Positions 19,783 to 28,486 are shown, counted from the first letter of the stretch. The stretch is 64,000 nt of DNA from Sulfurimonas sp. HSL-1656 (GCF_039645585.1 NZ_CP147915.1:930001-994000); one strand, 5' to 3'. Notes: generated by a model not told the origin, from the letters alone. Translations and numbers: made by a program.

Positions 19783-20736
19783 TTACCTTTTTTTGCCCGG
19801 CATCAGCGCAGGGTACTCAATCCGGTTCCTCAAACGGTACTCCTTCGGACAGATCCCTTCGTGGTTTTTGAAAAAGCGTCCCAGCTGTGAGGGGCTTTCG
19901 AAGTTGAGGGCGTAGGCGATCTGCTTGATCGACATATTACCGAAGCAGAGCAGGTACTGGATCTCCTTGATGATGCGCAGGTGGATGTAGGAGAGCGCCG
20001 AATGTTTCAGGGTCGCCTTGACGGTTTCGCTGAGATGCTTGGGCGTGATCCCCATGAGCTCGGCATAGGACTGCACGCTTTTACGCTGCCAAAAGTGCTC
20101 TTCGATCAGAACCAGGAATTCGGCGCTGAGCTGTTCGGCCCGCGTCAGGTTCTGGGGCAGGCCCGCGTTCTGCTTCTCACGCCTTAGCAGGAAGAGCAGT
20201 TGGGTAATGAGCATCTTGGCCATACTCTTGAAATCCTCTTTTTTCTGCCGCAGTTCGTAACTGAGCTGTTCGAAGAGTGCGAGGACCTGGGCGTAGCTCG
20301 AGGTGTCGAGTACGACGTCATTCTGGTGGATGCGGTGAAAAGCGAAAAGGGGTTCCAGGGTCTCTGAAGAGAGGTTCTCCTCTTCAATGAATGCCTTGTC
20401 GAACAGCAGTACATAGGTTTTCGACTCTTCCGAGATGTCCCTGAAGGCGTAGATGGAGCCGGGGGAGACGAGTTGCAGCGCCTGCGGTTGGATGGTATAG
20501 TCGAAGTGGTTGACGGTCCGGATCGTCTCTCCTTTCAGCCGGAGAAAGAGCGCGTAGTAGTCGAAACGCAGCGGGATACCGTGGCTCGGGGCGATGTCGT
20601 CGAGCAGCAGCACGACATCCCTGGCTTCGAAGTCCTCGGCGTAGAAATCCATTCCGAAGGTCGGGTTGGGTTTGAAAAGATATTTGTAGGTATTGATCGT
20701 CTGTTCGATCGTATAAAGCGGAAGCGGGGCTCCCAT
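19783..20736 (-). CDS. AraC family transcriptional regulator
   Basis: The protein has 317 residues. An N-terminal cupin-like sensor region (about 1-190) is followed by a C-terminal pair of helix-turn-helix motifs. The second includes SIKQIAYALNFESPSQLGRFFKNHEG, the AraC signature. The layout is typical of regulators responding to small molecules. It is divergent from a secreted cupin gene at 20920, whose expression it may control across the 183-bp shared region. GGTGA upstream of the ATG can act as ribosome site. Confidence 0.85.
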   Translation of the reverse strand: MGAPLPLYTIEQTINTYKYLFKPNPTFGMDFYAEDFEARDVVLLLDDIAPSHGIPLRFDYYALFLRLKGETIRTVNHFDYTIQPQALQLVSPGSIYAFRDISEESKTYVLLFDKAFIEEENLSSETLEPLFAFHRIHQNDVVLDTSSYAQVLALFEQLSYELRQKKEDFKSMAKMLITQLLFLLRREKQNAGLPQNLTRAEQLSAEFLVLIEEHFWQRKSVQSYAELMGITPKHLSETVKATLKHSALSYIHLRIIKEIQYLLCFGNMSIKQIAYALNFESPSQLGRFFKNHEGICPKEYRLRNRIEYPALMPGKKR

Positions 20737-20919
20737 GATGTCACCTTTCGTCTTTTGCCTATTATAGTGTCACATCAAGTATAGAAAAATCAAATATTCC
20801 GACAAATTGTATTGTTAAGCGAACATTGGCTCTTTTCAACGGCAGGGCGTAGTGTTAAGATGTTTTCGTGGTACTGCAAATACGAAGCGTAAGCACTGTC
20901 TTACACCAAAGGAATCATT

Positions 20920-21381
20920 ATGACGACCTCTATGCGAACGGTGACGGCGATGCTGCTGGTATCTGCCGTAACGGGCCTCTTTTCGGTTGCGACGGCCGGC
21001 GAACCGGCATTGGCTTATAAATATGACGACAAACAGCTGCAGTGGGGCCCCTGTCCCGCTTTTTTGGGAGAGGGCTGCAGTATTGCGGTCCTGCACGGCG
21101 ATCCGGCGACACCGCGGACCGACGTTTTTTTCAAAGTACCGGGCGATTACAAGATCCCGCACCACTGGCATACGTCAGCGGAACGGATGATCCTCGTTTC
21201 GGGCAATATGACGGTCCAGTATGATGGCCAGAAACCCGTGCTGATTGAAACCGGCATGTACGCATTCGGTCCTGAGAAACATCCTCATGTCGCCTACTGC
21301 GAAAAAGGGGACCCCTGCGTGCTCTTTATCGCGTTCAACGAACCGATTGATGCGTTTGAGATTATGAAGCCCTCTGAATAG
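20920..21381 (+). CDS. Secreted cupin-domain protein
   Basis: This 153-residue protein has an N-terminal signal peptide (residues 1 to about 26) and a single cupin barrel. The metal-binding histidines are recognisable in HHWHTSAERMI and in EKHPHVAYC. Two cysteine pairs could form periplasmic disulfides. Substrate is unknown. The divergent AraC-type gene is the likely regulator. Confidence 0.7.
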   Translation: MTTSMRTVTAMLLVSAVTGLFSVATAGEPALAYKYDDKQLQWGPCPAFLGEGCSIAVLHGDPATPRTDVFFKVPGDYKIPHHWHTSAERMILVSGNMTVQYDGQKPVLIETGMYAFGPEKHPHVAYCEKGDPCVLFIAFNEPIDAFEIMKPSE

Positions 21382-21395
21382 GGGGTGTGCTTCGG

Positions 21396-22142
21396 CTACT
21401 TCCGACGGCGCTGCCGCCAGAGCCGCATCAGGGCGTTCTCGCCTAGTGGAAGCTTATGCTTGACCCGGAAGCTGTGCATCCACTCCCGGCCGAAATCCTT
21501 CTGCAGGGCGGCGTTGATGGCCGCGGTCAGGATCATGGCGAGGAGGGCGCCGATCGTCGCCAGCAGCATATCCTTGTGGGCATCCCAGACGTCCCCCTGC
21601 GTGCCGAGGTAGGCCATACCGAGGTCACCGCCGAAATAGACGGCGGCCCCCCATTCGACCAGCTCGTACAGCATGGAACTGGCCATCGTGACCAGGAGTG
21701 GGAAAAAGTAGCCCCAGAACCCCTTGACGTCGACGACCCGCAAAAAAAACTCCCGCAGCGGATACGCCAGCAGCAGCCCGTAGAGAAAATGGACGACCCG
21801 GTCGAAGTTGTTGCGTTCCCATCCGAAGAGCCCGTTCAGCGAAATGCCGAAGAGGGATTGCCCCCACGCCTCGTAGGGGACCTCCGCGTAGGTGTAGTGG
21901 GCACCGACTTCGTGCAGATAGAGAAATAGAAAAATCAGGGTCAGCGAGATGCGCGAGAGAGGGAAGGTTTTGTAGGTCGTGGCAAAAAAGAGCACGGCCA
22001 GCAGGACCAGGACATTTTCCAAGATCCAGTCGTGCCGGTCGAAGGGGGTAAATGCCAGGAGGATGAACTCCAGTGCGAAGAGCAGGGAGAGGAGCAGAAG
22101 GTAGCGGTTGTGGGCGTAGCTGTACTCCTTATCCCGTGGCAT
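21396..22142 (-). CDS. DUF2238 family integral membrane protein
   Basis: This 248-residue protein has about six membrane helices. It carries the DUF2238 landmarks HYTYAEVPY near residue 82, DRVVHFLYG near 113, ELVEW near 160 and GTQGDVWDAHKDM near 183. Function is unknown. A second, shorter relative lies at 50564-51184 and shares HYTYAEVPY and GTQG-x-x-WD. It is downstream of the bactofilin on the same strand, with a 20-base gap, so cotranscription is likely. Confidence 0.8.
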   Translation of the reverse strand: MPRDKEYSYAHNRYLLLLSLLFALEFILLAFTPFDRHDWILENVLVLLAVLFFATTYKTFPLSRISLTLIFLFLYLHEVGAHYTYAEVPYEAWGQSLFGISLNGLFGWERNNFDRVVHFLYGLLLAYPLREFFLRVVDVKGFWGYFFPLLVTMASSMLYELVEWGAAVYFGGDLGMAYLGTQGDVWDAHKDMLLATIGALLAMILTAAINAALQKDFGREWMHSFRVKHKLPLGENALMRLWRQRRRK

Positions 22143-22162
22143 TCAGGCTCCTTGTGTTCCGA

Positions 22163-22600
22163 TCAGCTCTTCTTTTCGGCAGGTTTTTCGGCTGCGGCTT
22201 CCTGGACAGGTTTGGCCGCGGTTTGGGTTGTTTTGCGATGGCTTTCGCCTTCGAAGATCCCTTTGGACTCGATGACCATCTCTTTGGAAGAGATGATCCC
22301 TCCGACATAGCCGTTCTCTTTGATCTCGACACGGTCGACATCGACGGTCCCTTCGATGCGGCCGCGGACGATCAGGTGCGGTGCCTTGACCTCGCCGACG
22401 ATCACGCCGTTCTGTCCGACGGTAATGACCCCCTTGGAATGCATCGTTCCCTCCACGCGGCCGTCAAAAAAGACGTCGCACTCCAGCGTTATTTCGCCTT
22501 TGAGTAAAGCGCCAGCTGTGATGATGGTGGTACTGGTGTTGGTGACGGGAGCTTTTGCAGGTTTTGATTCCGTGTTATTGTTGCTACCAAAGATTGCCAT
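22163..22600 (-). CDS. Bactofilin (polymer-forming cytoskeletal protein, CcmA-like)
   Basis: The 145-residue protein has a central right-handed beta-helix typical of bactofilins (ALLKGEITLECDVFFDGRVE, then valine/glycine-rich rungs) flanked by disordered tails rich in Lys, Ala and Thr. Bactofilins polymerise without nucleotide and localise wall hydrolases. The gene begins inside the 3' end of an M23 peptidase gene, overlapping by 112 bases in a different frame. The H. pylori ccmA/csd shape genes are similarly packed. Confidence 0.9.
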   Translation of the reverse strand: MAIFGSNNNTESKPAKAPVTNTSTTIITAGALLKGEITLECDVFFDGRVEGTMHSKGVITVGQNGVIVGEVKAPHLIVRGRIEGTVDVDRVEIKENGYVGGIISSKEMVIESKGIFEGESHRKTTQTAAKPVQEAAAEKPAEKKS

Positions 22601-23442
22601 GGTACTTTTTTCTCCTTTTCAAAGATGGTGGCATAGTGTTCGAGATCCCACTTGATAAACCAGTAGGGGTTGAGTTTGCGCTGGATAAAACGCACTTCGT
22701 AATGCAGGTGCGGACCGTTGCTCATCCCGGTATTGCCGCTGTAGCCGATCAGATCGCCTTTTTTGACGTACTGGCCGGACTTGACGCCGATCTTGTTGAG
22801 ATGGCCGAAATAGGTTTTGAAGCCGTAGTTGTTATCGATGATGACCAGGCGCCCGTAACCGCTGCTGCTGTGCATCCCGGCGTACTCGATGACACCGTCC
22901 GCCGTAGCATGGACAGGAGTGTTCATCGGGGCGCGGAGGTCGCTGCCGGGGTGGAACTCTTTACGGTTCAGGGTGGGGTGGGTGCGGTAGCCGAACTTGC
23001 TCGTAATGCCGCGGTACTCTACGGGTGAACCGTTGGGGATGTGCTGCAGAAGTGCCGCCCGCTGTACGGAGTTCATCTGGGCAATTTCCACCCGTTCGAG
23101 CAGGCTGCTCTCCGTTTCCGTATCCGGCGCCAGACCGATCAGCGTCTCGATGCCCTCAAGGCGGTCAGAGACCGTGGTGAGTTCCGTCTGTTTGGCGGCG
23201 AGTTCCTGCTCCGCAGCGGTAATAGAGCTCTTCAGCTCGACGTTGTGCGCTTCAAGCTGGGCTTTTTTCTCGTCGATCTCGTTGAGCGAAGCGTTGAGAA
23301 AGAGAATAAATGCGAGCCCGGCGGCGATAAGCGTAACGAGGCCGGCCCCTGCGTACAGAAGGACTTTTTTGACGATATTGTGCAGGCTGTACTGCCGCAC
23401 GCCGTCAAGGTCATGGATCGTGACAGTGAAGCGTTGATTCAT
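22489..23442 (-). CDS. M23 family metallopeptidase, membrane-anchored
   Basis: This 317-residue cell-wall endopeptidase has a short cytoplasmic N-terminus, one membrane helix (about 25-50) and a coiled coil (about 55-100). A periplasmic M23 domain follows, with the zinc ligands in EFHPGSDLRAP and in GPHLHYEV. Such enzymes trim peptidoglycan crosslinks; with a bactofilin they set cell curvature. AGGAG precedes the ATG. The C-terminal tail rich in Pro and Ser is encoded by the region shared with the bactofilin gene. Confidence 0.9.
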   Translation of the reverse strand: MNQRFTVTIHDLDGVRQYSLHNIVKKVLLYAGAGLVTLIAAGLAFILFLNASLNEIDEKKAQLEAHNVELKSSITAAEQELAAKQTELTTVSDRLEGIETLIGLAPDTETESSLLERVEIAQMNSVQRAALLQHIPNGSPVEYRGITSKFGYRTHPTLNRKEFHPGSDLRAPMNTPVHATADGVIEYAGMHSSSGYGRLVIIDNNYGFKTYFGHLNKIGVKSGQYVKKGDLIGYSGNTGMSNGPHLHYEVRFIQRKLNPYWFIKWDLEHYATIFEKEKKVPWQSLVATITRNQNLQKLPSPTPVPPSSQLALYSKAK

Positions 23443-23764
23443 CCGTTCGCGTCTCCTCGGTACTGCCGGAACAGCCCTGCTTTCTTTACGTTTGAAGATA
23501 GAATTATTATCTAGATTAAATAGAATGTTTATAGGACATTATACCTTTTCGGTATCGACCCTGTTTGGAAAAACAGGTCATATTTTAGGCCATCACAAAA
23601 TTTATATAATTTTTTTAAATATCGCGCCCATTGTACATCGTGAATCTTAAGAAAATTATAAAGTGTCTGTTTGATGTTTTTATCTGTTTTATTATAATTT
23701 AAACAATGTGGATTTATTCTCTGCCCATAGCATTTTTGGCCAATAGATTACCGAGAAAACGGTG
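23443..23764. other. AT-rich intergenic region upstream of the M23 gene
   Basis: No gene is visible. The part nearest the M23 gene has AT-rich -10-like motifs on the minus strand (near 23500-23520). A hairpin CCTGTTT/AAACAGG lies near 23570-23587 without a U run. The rest is AT-rich filler between the GNAT stop and the M23 promoter. Confidence 0.4.
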
Positions 23765-24256
23765 TTATCGCACCATATCTGCGATATCACATTTCAGCTT
23801 CCGTCCGCCGGAAATTTCGAAGGCATTACGTTCATAAAACGCGAGTGTATTATCAAACTGGGGCAGGGGCGGCGTCGTGACTTCCAGCCGTTTCCACCCC
23901 TTGGCGACGGCAAAATCCCTTGCCTGCTGCAGCAACTGCCTCCCGACGCCTTTGGAGCGGTAGGGCGGGCGGACATAGAGTTCGGGGATGGTGCCGTAGG
24001 CGCCTTCGGCGTAGAGCGCATAACTTTCATAGAGCGAGAGGAACCCGACCGCTTCGCCGGATTCGGAATCCTCGGCGAGAAAGACGTAATAAACGCCCCT
24101 GGAGAGAAGCTTCCTTGCCCTCTCCTCCGTCTCTTTCGGGTTGAAACGAAAAGCTTTGATAGCGATACGCTCCATGATCTCGTGCAGCAGTTCGCCTGTC
24201 AGCACGGAGATGGGCCGGGCATCTTCGGGTGTCGCCTGGATGATAACGGGTGTCAT
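23765..24256 (-). CDS. GNAT family N-acetyltransferase
   Basis: The 163-residue protein has the GNAT core. Beta strands around ESGEAVGFLSLYES come first, then ELYVRPPYRSKGVGRQLLQQA, which contains the acetyl-CoA pyrophosphate loop (R/Q-x-x-G-x-G/A), and NTLAFYERNAFEI at the end. Substrate is unknown. ATG 24256 overlaps the stop of the upstream gene. Confidence 0.85.
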   Translation of the reverse strand: MTPVIIQATPEDARPISVLTGELLHEIMERIAIKAFRFNPKETEERARKLLSRGVYYVFLAEDSESGEAVGFLSLYESYALYAEGAYGTIPELYVRPPYRSKGVGRQLLQQARDFAVAKGWKRLEVTTPPLPQFDNTLAFYERNAFEISGGRKLKCDIADMVR

Positions 24257-25857
24257 GGGTCTTCTCTCCTTTTTTCGCGTTGTACCGGGGCCTCCATGCC
24301 GCTGTTATAGAGGTTGATATAGCCGTTGACGCCGTGGCAGACGGCATCGGTCCGGACCTCCTCCCGTGTATAGCTCCTGATAAGGCCGCCGATCGCTTTG
24401 TCAGGTGCTTTCAAAAAGTAGGTGTTTGCTTCGGTGTAGGTGTTCTGCATCAGCCACCGCACCATTTTCAGCATAGACTCCTTGTAGGTCATACAGCCCG
24501 TCCAGTGCTCTTTTTGACATGTCAGGTACACCTCCGAGGTGACCTCGTTTATCCATCCGTTGCCGCTTGTATTCTGCCCGGTACCGATCCTGCCGTAATT
24601 TTTCATATCGTCCGGATCATTTTTCTGCCGTTTCAAAATCTCGCCGAGACAGCGGCGAAGAACTTCCTTATAGAGGTCGTTACCGCTGATCTTGTAAAAA
24701 TCGAGCAGGCTCATCACGCCCCAGCTTGTCGGCACGGCATCCGTCGGCGAACGGTAGTCGTCCGTCAGAAAATAGGCATCGCGCTCGGCCCTTTTGCGAA
24801 AATTATCCGCCAGAATTTGAGCGGCCTCGAAGTAGCGGCTGTCCGAAGTGGCTGCGTACATCCTGGAGAGGGCTGAGAGCACCTCGCCCGTATAGAGGTT
24901 CGAGTAGCGCCTGTCAAAAACCGGTTGTCCGTTTTCGAGTTGCACCTGGTTGATCACACTGCCGTCGGGATTGCGCATGCTGAGCAGCCAGTCGGCGGCC
25001 GACCTGGCGGCATCCAGGTACCTAATGTCGTTTGTCCTTCTATAGAGTTCCAGCAGGGTAAAAATGGTTTTCGAAGTCGTTCCGACGACGAAACGATAGT
25101 CTTTTTCGCCGCTTTCCAGGGAAAGGGAGTAGTGAAACGCCCCCTTGTAGGGACCTTCGCGAAGTTGCATAGAGAGGATGAAATCGGCGATAAGGGGGAT
25201 CAGTCTGGCAATGTTCCCGTCCCGCTCCAGATCATTGAGTTTTAACAGGCTGTAGAGCGCGGAGGAGGAGTAGGTGGTGAGGACACGGCGGTCAAAGGTG
25301 CCGTTTTCGGCCGTATAGAGCTTATGAAAACCGTGCGTCTTTTCGTCCATTGCGCGCAGGAGGTACGCTTTGGCCGCCATGATCTTGGCGTAGATCATCT
25401 CCCTGTCCACGTGCCGAACGGTCACGACGTCGCCAATCAGCTCTTCGGCATTGCCCCTGTACTCGATCAGTGCATTATCCTCCGTGCCGGGCCGGGAAAA
25501 AGCGATCAGAAGACGTGAATCCCTGATAGCCTCTTCATCTGGATGTCGATCGCCGGACGTTGAAAGGACCCCACCGACGGCATCGATAACGGCCCGGTAG
25601 AGCAGGTGGCTTTGCCCGGTACCGGTACCGAGGGGGCCGCCGTGGAGATAGGGGGTGACCGAGACGGTCCAGTTGCCATCGAGCACGATGGATGCCGGCA
25701 GCGCTACCGGTGTGCCCGTAAAATGCGATTGCGCAAGCGAACGCGCAAAATGGAGCAGATCGTTTCTGAGACGATCATCGGCGGTACGGTCGGTGGAAGC
25801 GTATGCCGCCCCGATCATCCACAGCAGTACGATGAGGTAACGGTAGATTTTGATCAT
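24253..25857 (-). CDS. Exported helical-repeat (alpha/alpha-toroid-like) protein of unknown function
   Basis: The start at 25857 gives MIKIYRYLIVLLWMIGAAYA, a signal peptide or anchor, with AGGA upstream; an in-frame ATG at 25899 has no ribosome site. The remaining ~515 residues contain repeated helix pairs (GEVLSALSRMYAATSDSRY, TIFTLLELYRRTNDIRYLD, WGVMSLLDFYKISGNDLY). These resemble the six-hairpin toroid of glycoside hydrolases, polysaccharide lyases and epimerases. An N-terminal beta-rich section (about 50-150) precedes it. No catalytic residues can be assigned. It is coupled to the GNAT gene. Confidence 0.6.
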   Translation of the reverse strand: MIKIYRYLIVLLWMIGAAYASTDRTADDRLRNDLLHFARSLAQSHFTGTPVALPASIVLDGNWTVSVTPYLHGGPLGTGTGQSHLLYRAVIDAVGGVLSTSGDRHPDEEAIRDSRLLIAFSRPGTEDNALIEYRGNAEELIGDVVTVRHVDREMIYAKIMAAKAYLLRAMDEKTHGFHKLYTAENGTFDRRVLTTYSSSALYSLLKLNDLERDGNIARLIPLIADFILSMQLREGPYKGAFHYSLSLESGEKDYRFVVGTTSKTIFTLLELYRRTNDIRYLDAARSAADWLLSMRNPDGSVINQVQLENGQPVFDRRYSNLYTGEVLSALSRMYAATSDSRYFEAAQILADNFRKRAERDAYFLTDDYRSPTDAVPTSWGVMSLLDFYKISGNDLYKEVLRRCLGEILKRQKNDPDDMKNYGRIGTGQNTSGNGWINEVTSEVYLTCQKEHWTGCMTYKESMLKMVRWLMQNTYTEANTYFLKAPDKAIGGLIRSYTREEVRTDAVCHGVNGYINLYNSGMEAPVQREKRREDP

Positions 25858-25911
25858 TTTCCTTGCATGAACCTCTTTGGCAATGTTGGAAATGGACACG
25901 CAAAAAATTGT

Positions 25912-26385
25912 TTATCGCTCCAGTTTCTTTTTCACGGTTGCGATCGCCCGGTCGAGGACCGACTTGATGTCACTGAAGCGCGTTTCTTGATTCGCGTTGA
26001 AGTCGATAAGCCTGTGCTTGCTCCACCGTTCCCGGTACAGATCGTCGATCGCAAACCGCACCTCCTGCAGGGCAGGCTGACGGTGGACATACCTGCCCGT
26101 GACATCGACGGAAGCCTGCTGAAGGGCACAGTAAAGGTCCAGCTTTGGGGAGAGGGAACAGTCCGAAAGGTGCTCTTTCCGCCATGAACCCTCATCTGCC
26201 AGCAGCGTATCTGCCCTGACCAGGATCTCCAGATCGACCTGGGAAACATGAATGCTTCTTTTTTCATAATCCGGAAGTCCCAGCACGATACCGTTTTCGG
26301 TTTGATAAACACCTATGACTCCAAAAACGATAAAGGCGCCCAGTGACAGCAGCGCCAACAGTATAAAGGCTATTTTTCTCTTCAC
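25912..26385 (-). CDS. Membrane-anchored protein of unknown function
   Basis: The 157-residue protein starts MKRKIAFILLALLSLG, a single membrane anchor through about residue 25, followed by a helical extracytoplasmic domain with two cysteines (in LSDCSL and LYCALQ) that could form a disulfide. No family is recognised. It lies between the toroid-like gene and a frameshifted membrane gene, all on the same strand. Confidence 0.6.
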   Translation of the reverse strand: MKRKIAFILLALLSLGAFIVFGVIGVYQTENGIVLGLPDYEKRSIHVSQVDLEILVRADTLLADEGSWRKEHLSDCSLSPKLDLYCALQQASVDVTGRYVHRQPALQEVRFAIDDLYRERWSKHRLIDFNANQETRFSDIKSVLDRAIATVKKKLER

Positions 26386-26414
26386 TGCGTGATCCTAAAA
26401 ATCTCCGTGCGGTT

Positions 26415-26790
26415 TCACTCCGTCTGCCGCGTGACAAGATCCCGCGCATATGCGGCGATGAAGGTCAGGTTGGCGAGCATGAACGTCAATAGTACCATAA
26501 GGAAGAGAAACACGGCTGCACCGTGTTTGGTGTGGAGATACTTAAGGGGCCGCACGATGAACGCAAGGCTGACCAGGACGGCAGTTGTCCCGGTGGCGAG
26601 AAAGTTGGGGATGACGGTAAATGCCCCCTCCGTTCCGTTGAGCCGGTAACGGCGTGATTCGCCTCATGGTTTCGATAAAAAAGCCACGGCTGGGGGTATT
26701 GCGCTGAAGGATCTCTAACAGCCCGTGGTTGATCATGCCGCCCAGCGCGGATGCGGTGATCCTGGCGTGCCGATTGATTCGTTCAGGCAT
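26415..26790 (-). pseudogene. Frameshifted small membrane protein gene
   Basis: The 5' part reads MPERINRHARITASALGGM from ATG 26790. From about 26665 coding character moves to another frame, reading RYRLNGTEGAFTVIPNFLA and then two hydrophobic helices, and ending at TGA 26415-26417. The downstream frame has an in-frame stop just above the join and no good start codon, so a one- or two-base indel in one ~120-residue gene fits best. A sequencing error is possible. Family not recognised. Confidence 0.55.
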
Positions 26791-26793
26791 CTA

Positions 26794-27093
26794 CTATTTC
26801 GTATACCTTTTCGTCAATCGGCAGAAATCGTAAAAATCGCTCAGCATCAGGTAGCGGATCTCTACGTCTTCAAACTTCTTCTGCAGGATCGGGTGGCCCT
26901 GCAGATAGAGTTTGACATCGTTCTGGAACTCTTTGGGGTATTCAAGCTTTTCCGCCTGCAGGGAAGAGAAACAGTCTAAAAAATCAAAAAAAAGTTTTGT
27001 CACGATCTTCTCTTTCTCCTGCGATCGGTTCGAAAGAAAATCCGTTGTCTCCTCAAACGTTTTGCATATATTCAACAAACACTCGTTCATCAT
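26794..27093 (-). CDS. Small helical protein of unknown function
   Basis: About 99 residues starting MMNECLLNICKTFEE; ATG 27093 or 27090 has a purine-rich GGAG-containing stretch upstream. Base composition is clearly more AT-rich than the neighbours, suggesting foreign origin. The frame stays open upstream through an unrelated SRPBCC fragment, so the longer 146-codon reading (to 27234) is probably a chance fusion. It ends directly before the frameshifted gene. No family recognised. Confidence 0.45.
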   Translation of the reverse strand: MMNECLLNICKTFEETTDFLSNRSQEKEKIVTKLFFDFLDCFSSLQAEKLEYPKEFQNDVKLYLQGHPILQKKFEDVEIRYLMLSDFYDFCRLTKRYTK

Positions 27094-27153
27094 ACTCTCT
27101 TTACTCCGGTGGGTTTGACGGTGATATACAAAAATTATACCTGCAATCGAGAC

Positions 27154-27234
27154 GGCGAAATCCTCAAGGATCTCCCATACCCGTTCGGCGGGTGCGTCGA
27201 TTTCGATTTCTGTATGGAGCTCATGAGTAGCCAT
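27154..27234 (-). pseudogene. N-terminal remnant of an SRPBCC (START-like) protein
   Basis: The first 27 codons, beginning MATHELHTEIEIDAPAERVW, match the first strand and helix of SRPBCC-domain proteins (usually 140-160 residues). After EILEDF the similarity stops and AT-rich sequence takes over in the same frame. This looks like a deletion or insertion scar. Confidence 0.5.
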
Positions 27235-27325
27235 CGGTTTTCTTTGTTTATGGAGTCAAAAAATTGAAACACACCACTATGCGCTCCGAGGGCGGAGTCT
27301 GTTGCGGCAGTGCGCGAAGTCCATG

Positions 27326-27697
27326 TTACCTCTTTGTGGCAGACTGGCTCGGAAAGGAGATCTCGAGAATGATGACATCCCCCTCGGCAATGAAGGGGCC
27401 GTGGACCTCGTGCGGCGGCCTGCTGGCATAACAGCCGGGTTCCAGCCACATGTTGAAGGCCATATCGTAAAGCCGCCCCTGGACGACATAGATCTCTTCG
27501 GGGTAGTCGTGGCTTTTCGCTCCGAAGGCTTTGGTCGAATAACCGTCTTTAAATCGCGTCAGGCGGGTATAGTCACCGCTGTCACTATCCAGGGCGATTG
27601 TGAGTTGTTGAAGGTTGCCGTCTGAACCGGGAATATCCTCCCACATATTGTCGTTCGCCAAATCCAATGGATTCCAGTAAGTTCGCGTTGACTTCAA
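27326..27697 (-). CDS. Cupin domain-containing protein
   Basis: The 123-residue single-domain cupin has YPEEIYVVQGRLYDMAF and GCYASRPPHEVHGPF, giving candidate metal ligands (Glu, His). No signal peptide, so cytosolic. TTG at 27697 is the start: AAAGGAGG lies six bases upstream. Enzymes of this type act on sugars or small acids; no substrate can be inferred. Confidence 0.7.
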   Translation of the reverse strand: MKSTRTYWNPLDLANDNMWEDIPGSDGNLQQLTIALDSDSGDYTRLTRFKDGYSTKAFGAKSHDYPEEIYVVQGRLYDMAFNMWLEPGCYASRPPHEVHGPFIAEGDVIILEISFPSQSATKR

Positions 27698-27829
27698 TTT
27701 CTGCCTCCTTTAAAAGGGTGCCTGTATGTTGGATTCAATATGATGTGGTGTATCGCAACTGACGGTCTGCTGTGTTCAGTCGTCTTGTTGAACAAAGATT
27801 GCAGGAGAAAGAAGCTCTCCTGCAGCATA

Positions 27830-28222
27830 TTATTGCATCGCGCCGACCCGTTCTCCCGTTGTCTTCAGGAGCAGTACAAACATGAGGACTGCGGCAACAA
27901 AAACCGCAACAGAGCTCATGGCAAGCACCGGGTCAATCGTTTCGAGCGGTACAAAATTGCCGTACAACAGGAACAGGCCTCCTGAGATGACTGAAGCTCC
28001 GATCAAATGCATGTAGTATTGGACTTTTGCCAGTATCCCGATAGGTCCGTTTAACCAGAGCTTGTGGCATAGCGCATATAAAAATGAAAGCAAGAATCCG
28101 ATCAGCATGATGTGTGCGTGCGTTGTAAATTGTACATGGTCTTTGGAAGCGGCCATGAAAATACCGAGGCCTAAACCGACAATTGCATAAGCAAAACCTA
28201 CAATTAGAAATTTTCTGTCCAT
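27830..28222 (-). CDS. Four-helix membrane protein related to haem-copper oxidase subunit I
   Basis: The 130-residue protein has four membrane helices. The second begins with THAHIMLIGFLLSFLYALCHKLW, which recalls the haem-ligand helix of NorB/cbb3 subunit I and of small stand-alone relatives. Whether it binds haem is unknown. It is divergent from a MarR-type gene, and two MarR-like operator palindromes lie upstream of it, so it is a likely target of that regulator. Confidence 0.55.
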   Translation of the reverse strand: MDRKFLIVGFAYAIVGLGLGIFMAASKDHVQFTTHAHIMLIGFLLSFLYALCHKLWLNGPIGILAKVQYYMHLIGASVISGGLFLLYGNFVPLETIDPVLAMSSVAVFVAAVLMFVLLLKTTGERVGAMQ

Positions 28223-28288
28223 TGCATTACTCCAGTGTTGAATTTGGATCTCGTCCCTTAAGCAACCTGATCTGGTATGCTCAATTTA

Positions 28289-28325
28289 GTAAGGCAACCT
28301 GACAATTTTAGTAAGTTAACCTTAC
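28289..28325. promoter_or_regulatory. Two tandem 15-bp palindromic operators
   Basis: GTAAGGCAACCTGAC at 28289-28303 and GTAAGTTAACCTTAC at 28311-28325 share the dyad GTAAG-N5-CTTAC (the first copy is imperfect). Their centres are 22 bases apart, two helical turns. They sit between the divergent membrane-protein and MarR genes, a normal place for MarR-dimer sites. A degenerate half-copy lies near 28260. Confidence 0.6.
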
Positions 28326-28486
28326 TTTTATCTGAAAAAAATGATACTGTTACAGATAGAATATTTAACGCCGTGCTTACACAGGCCATAGAAGCGTCTG
28401 CATACCAATGCTGCGGATAGGCCGGCCCATGCAGCGGAAAAGCTGTCTTTGCCAGGCGTTATTACATTGACCGAGGAGTCATCAGC

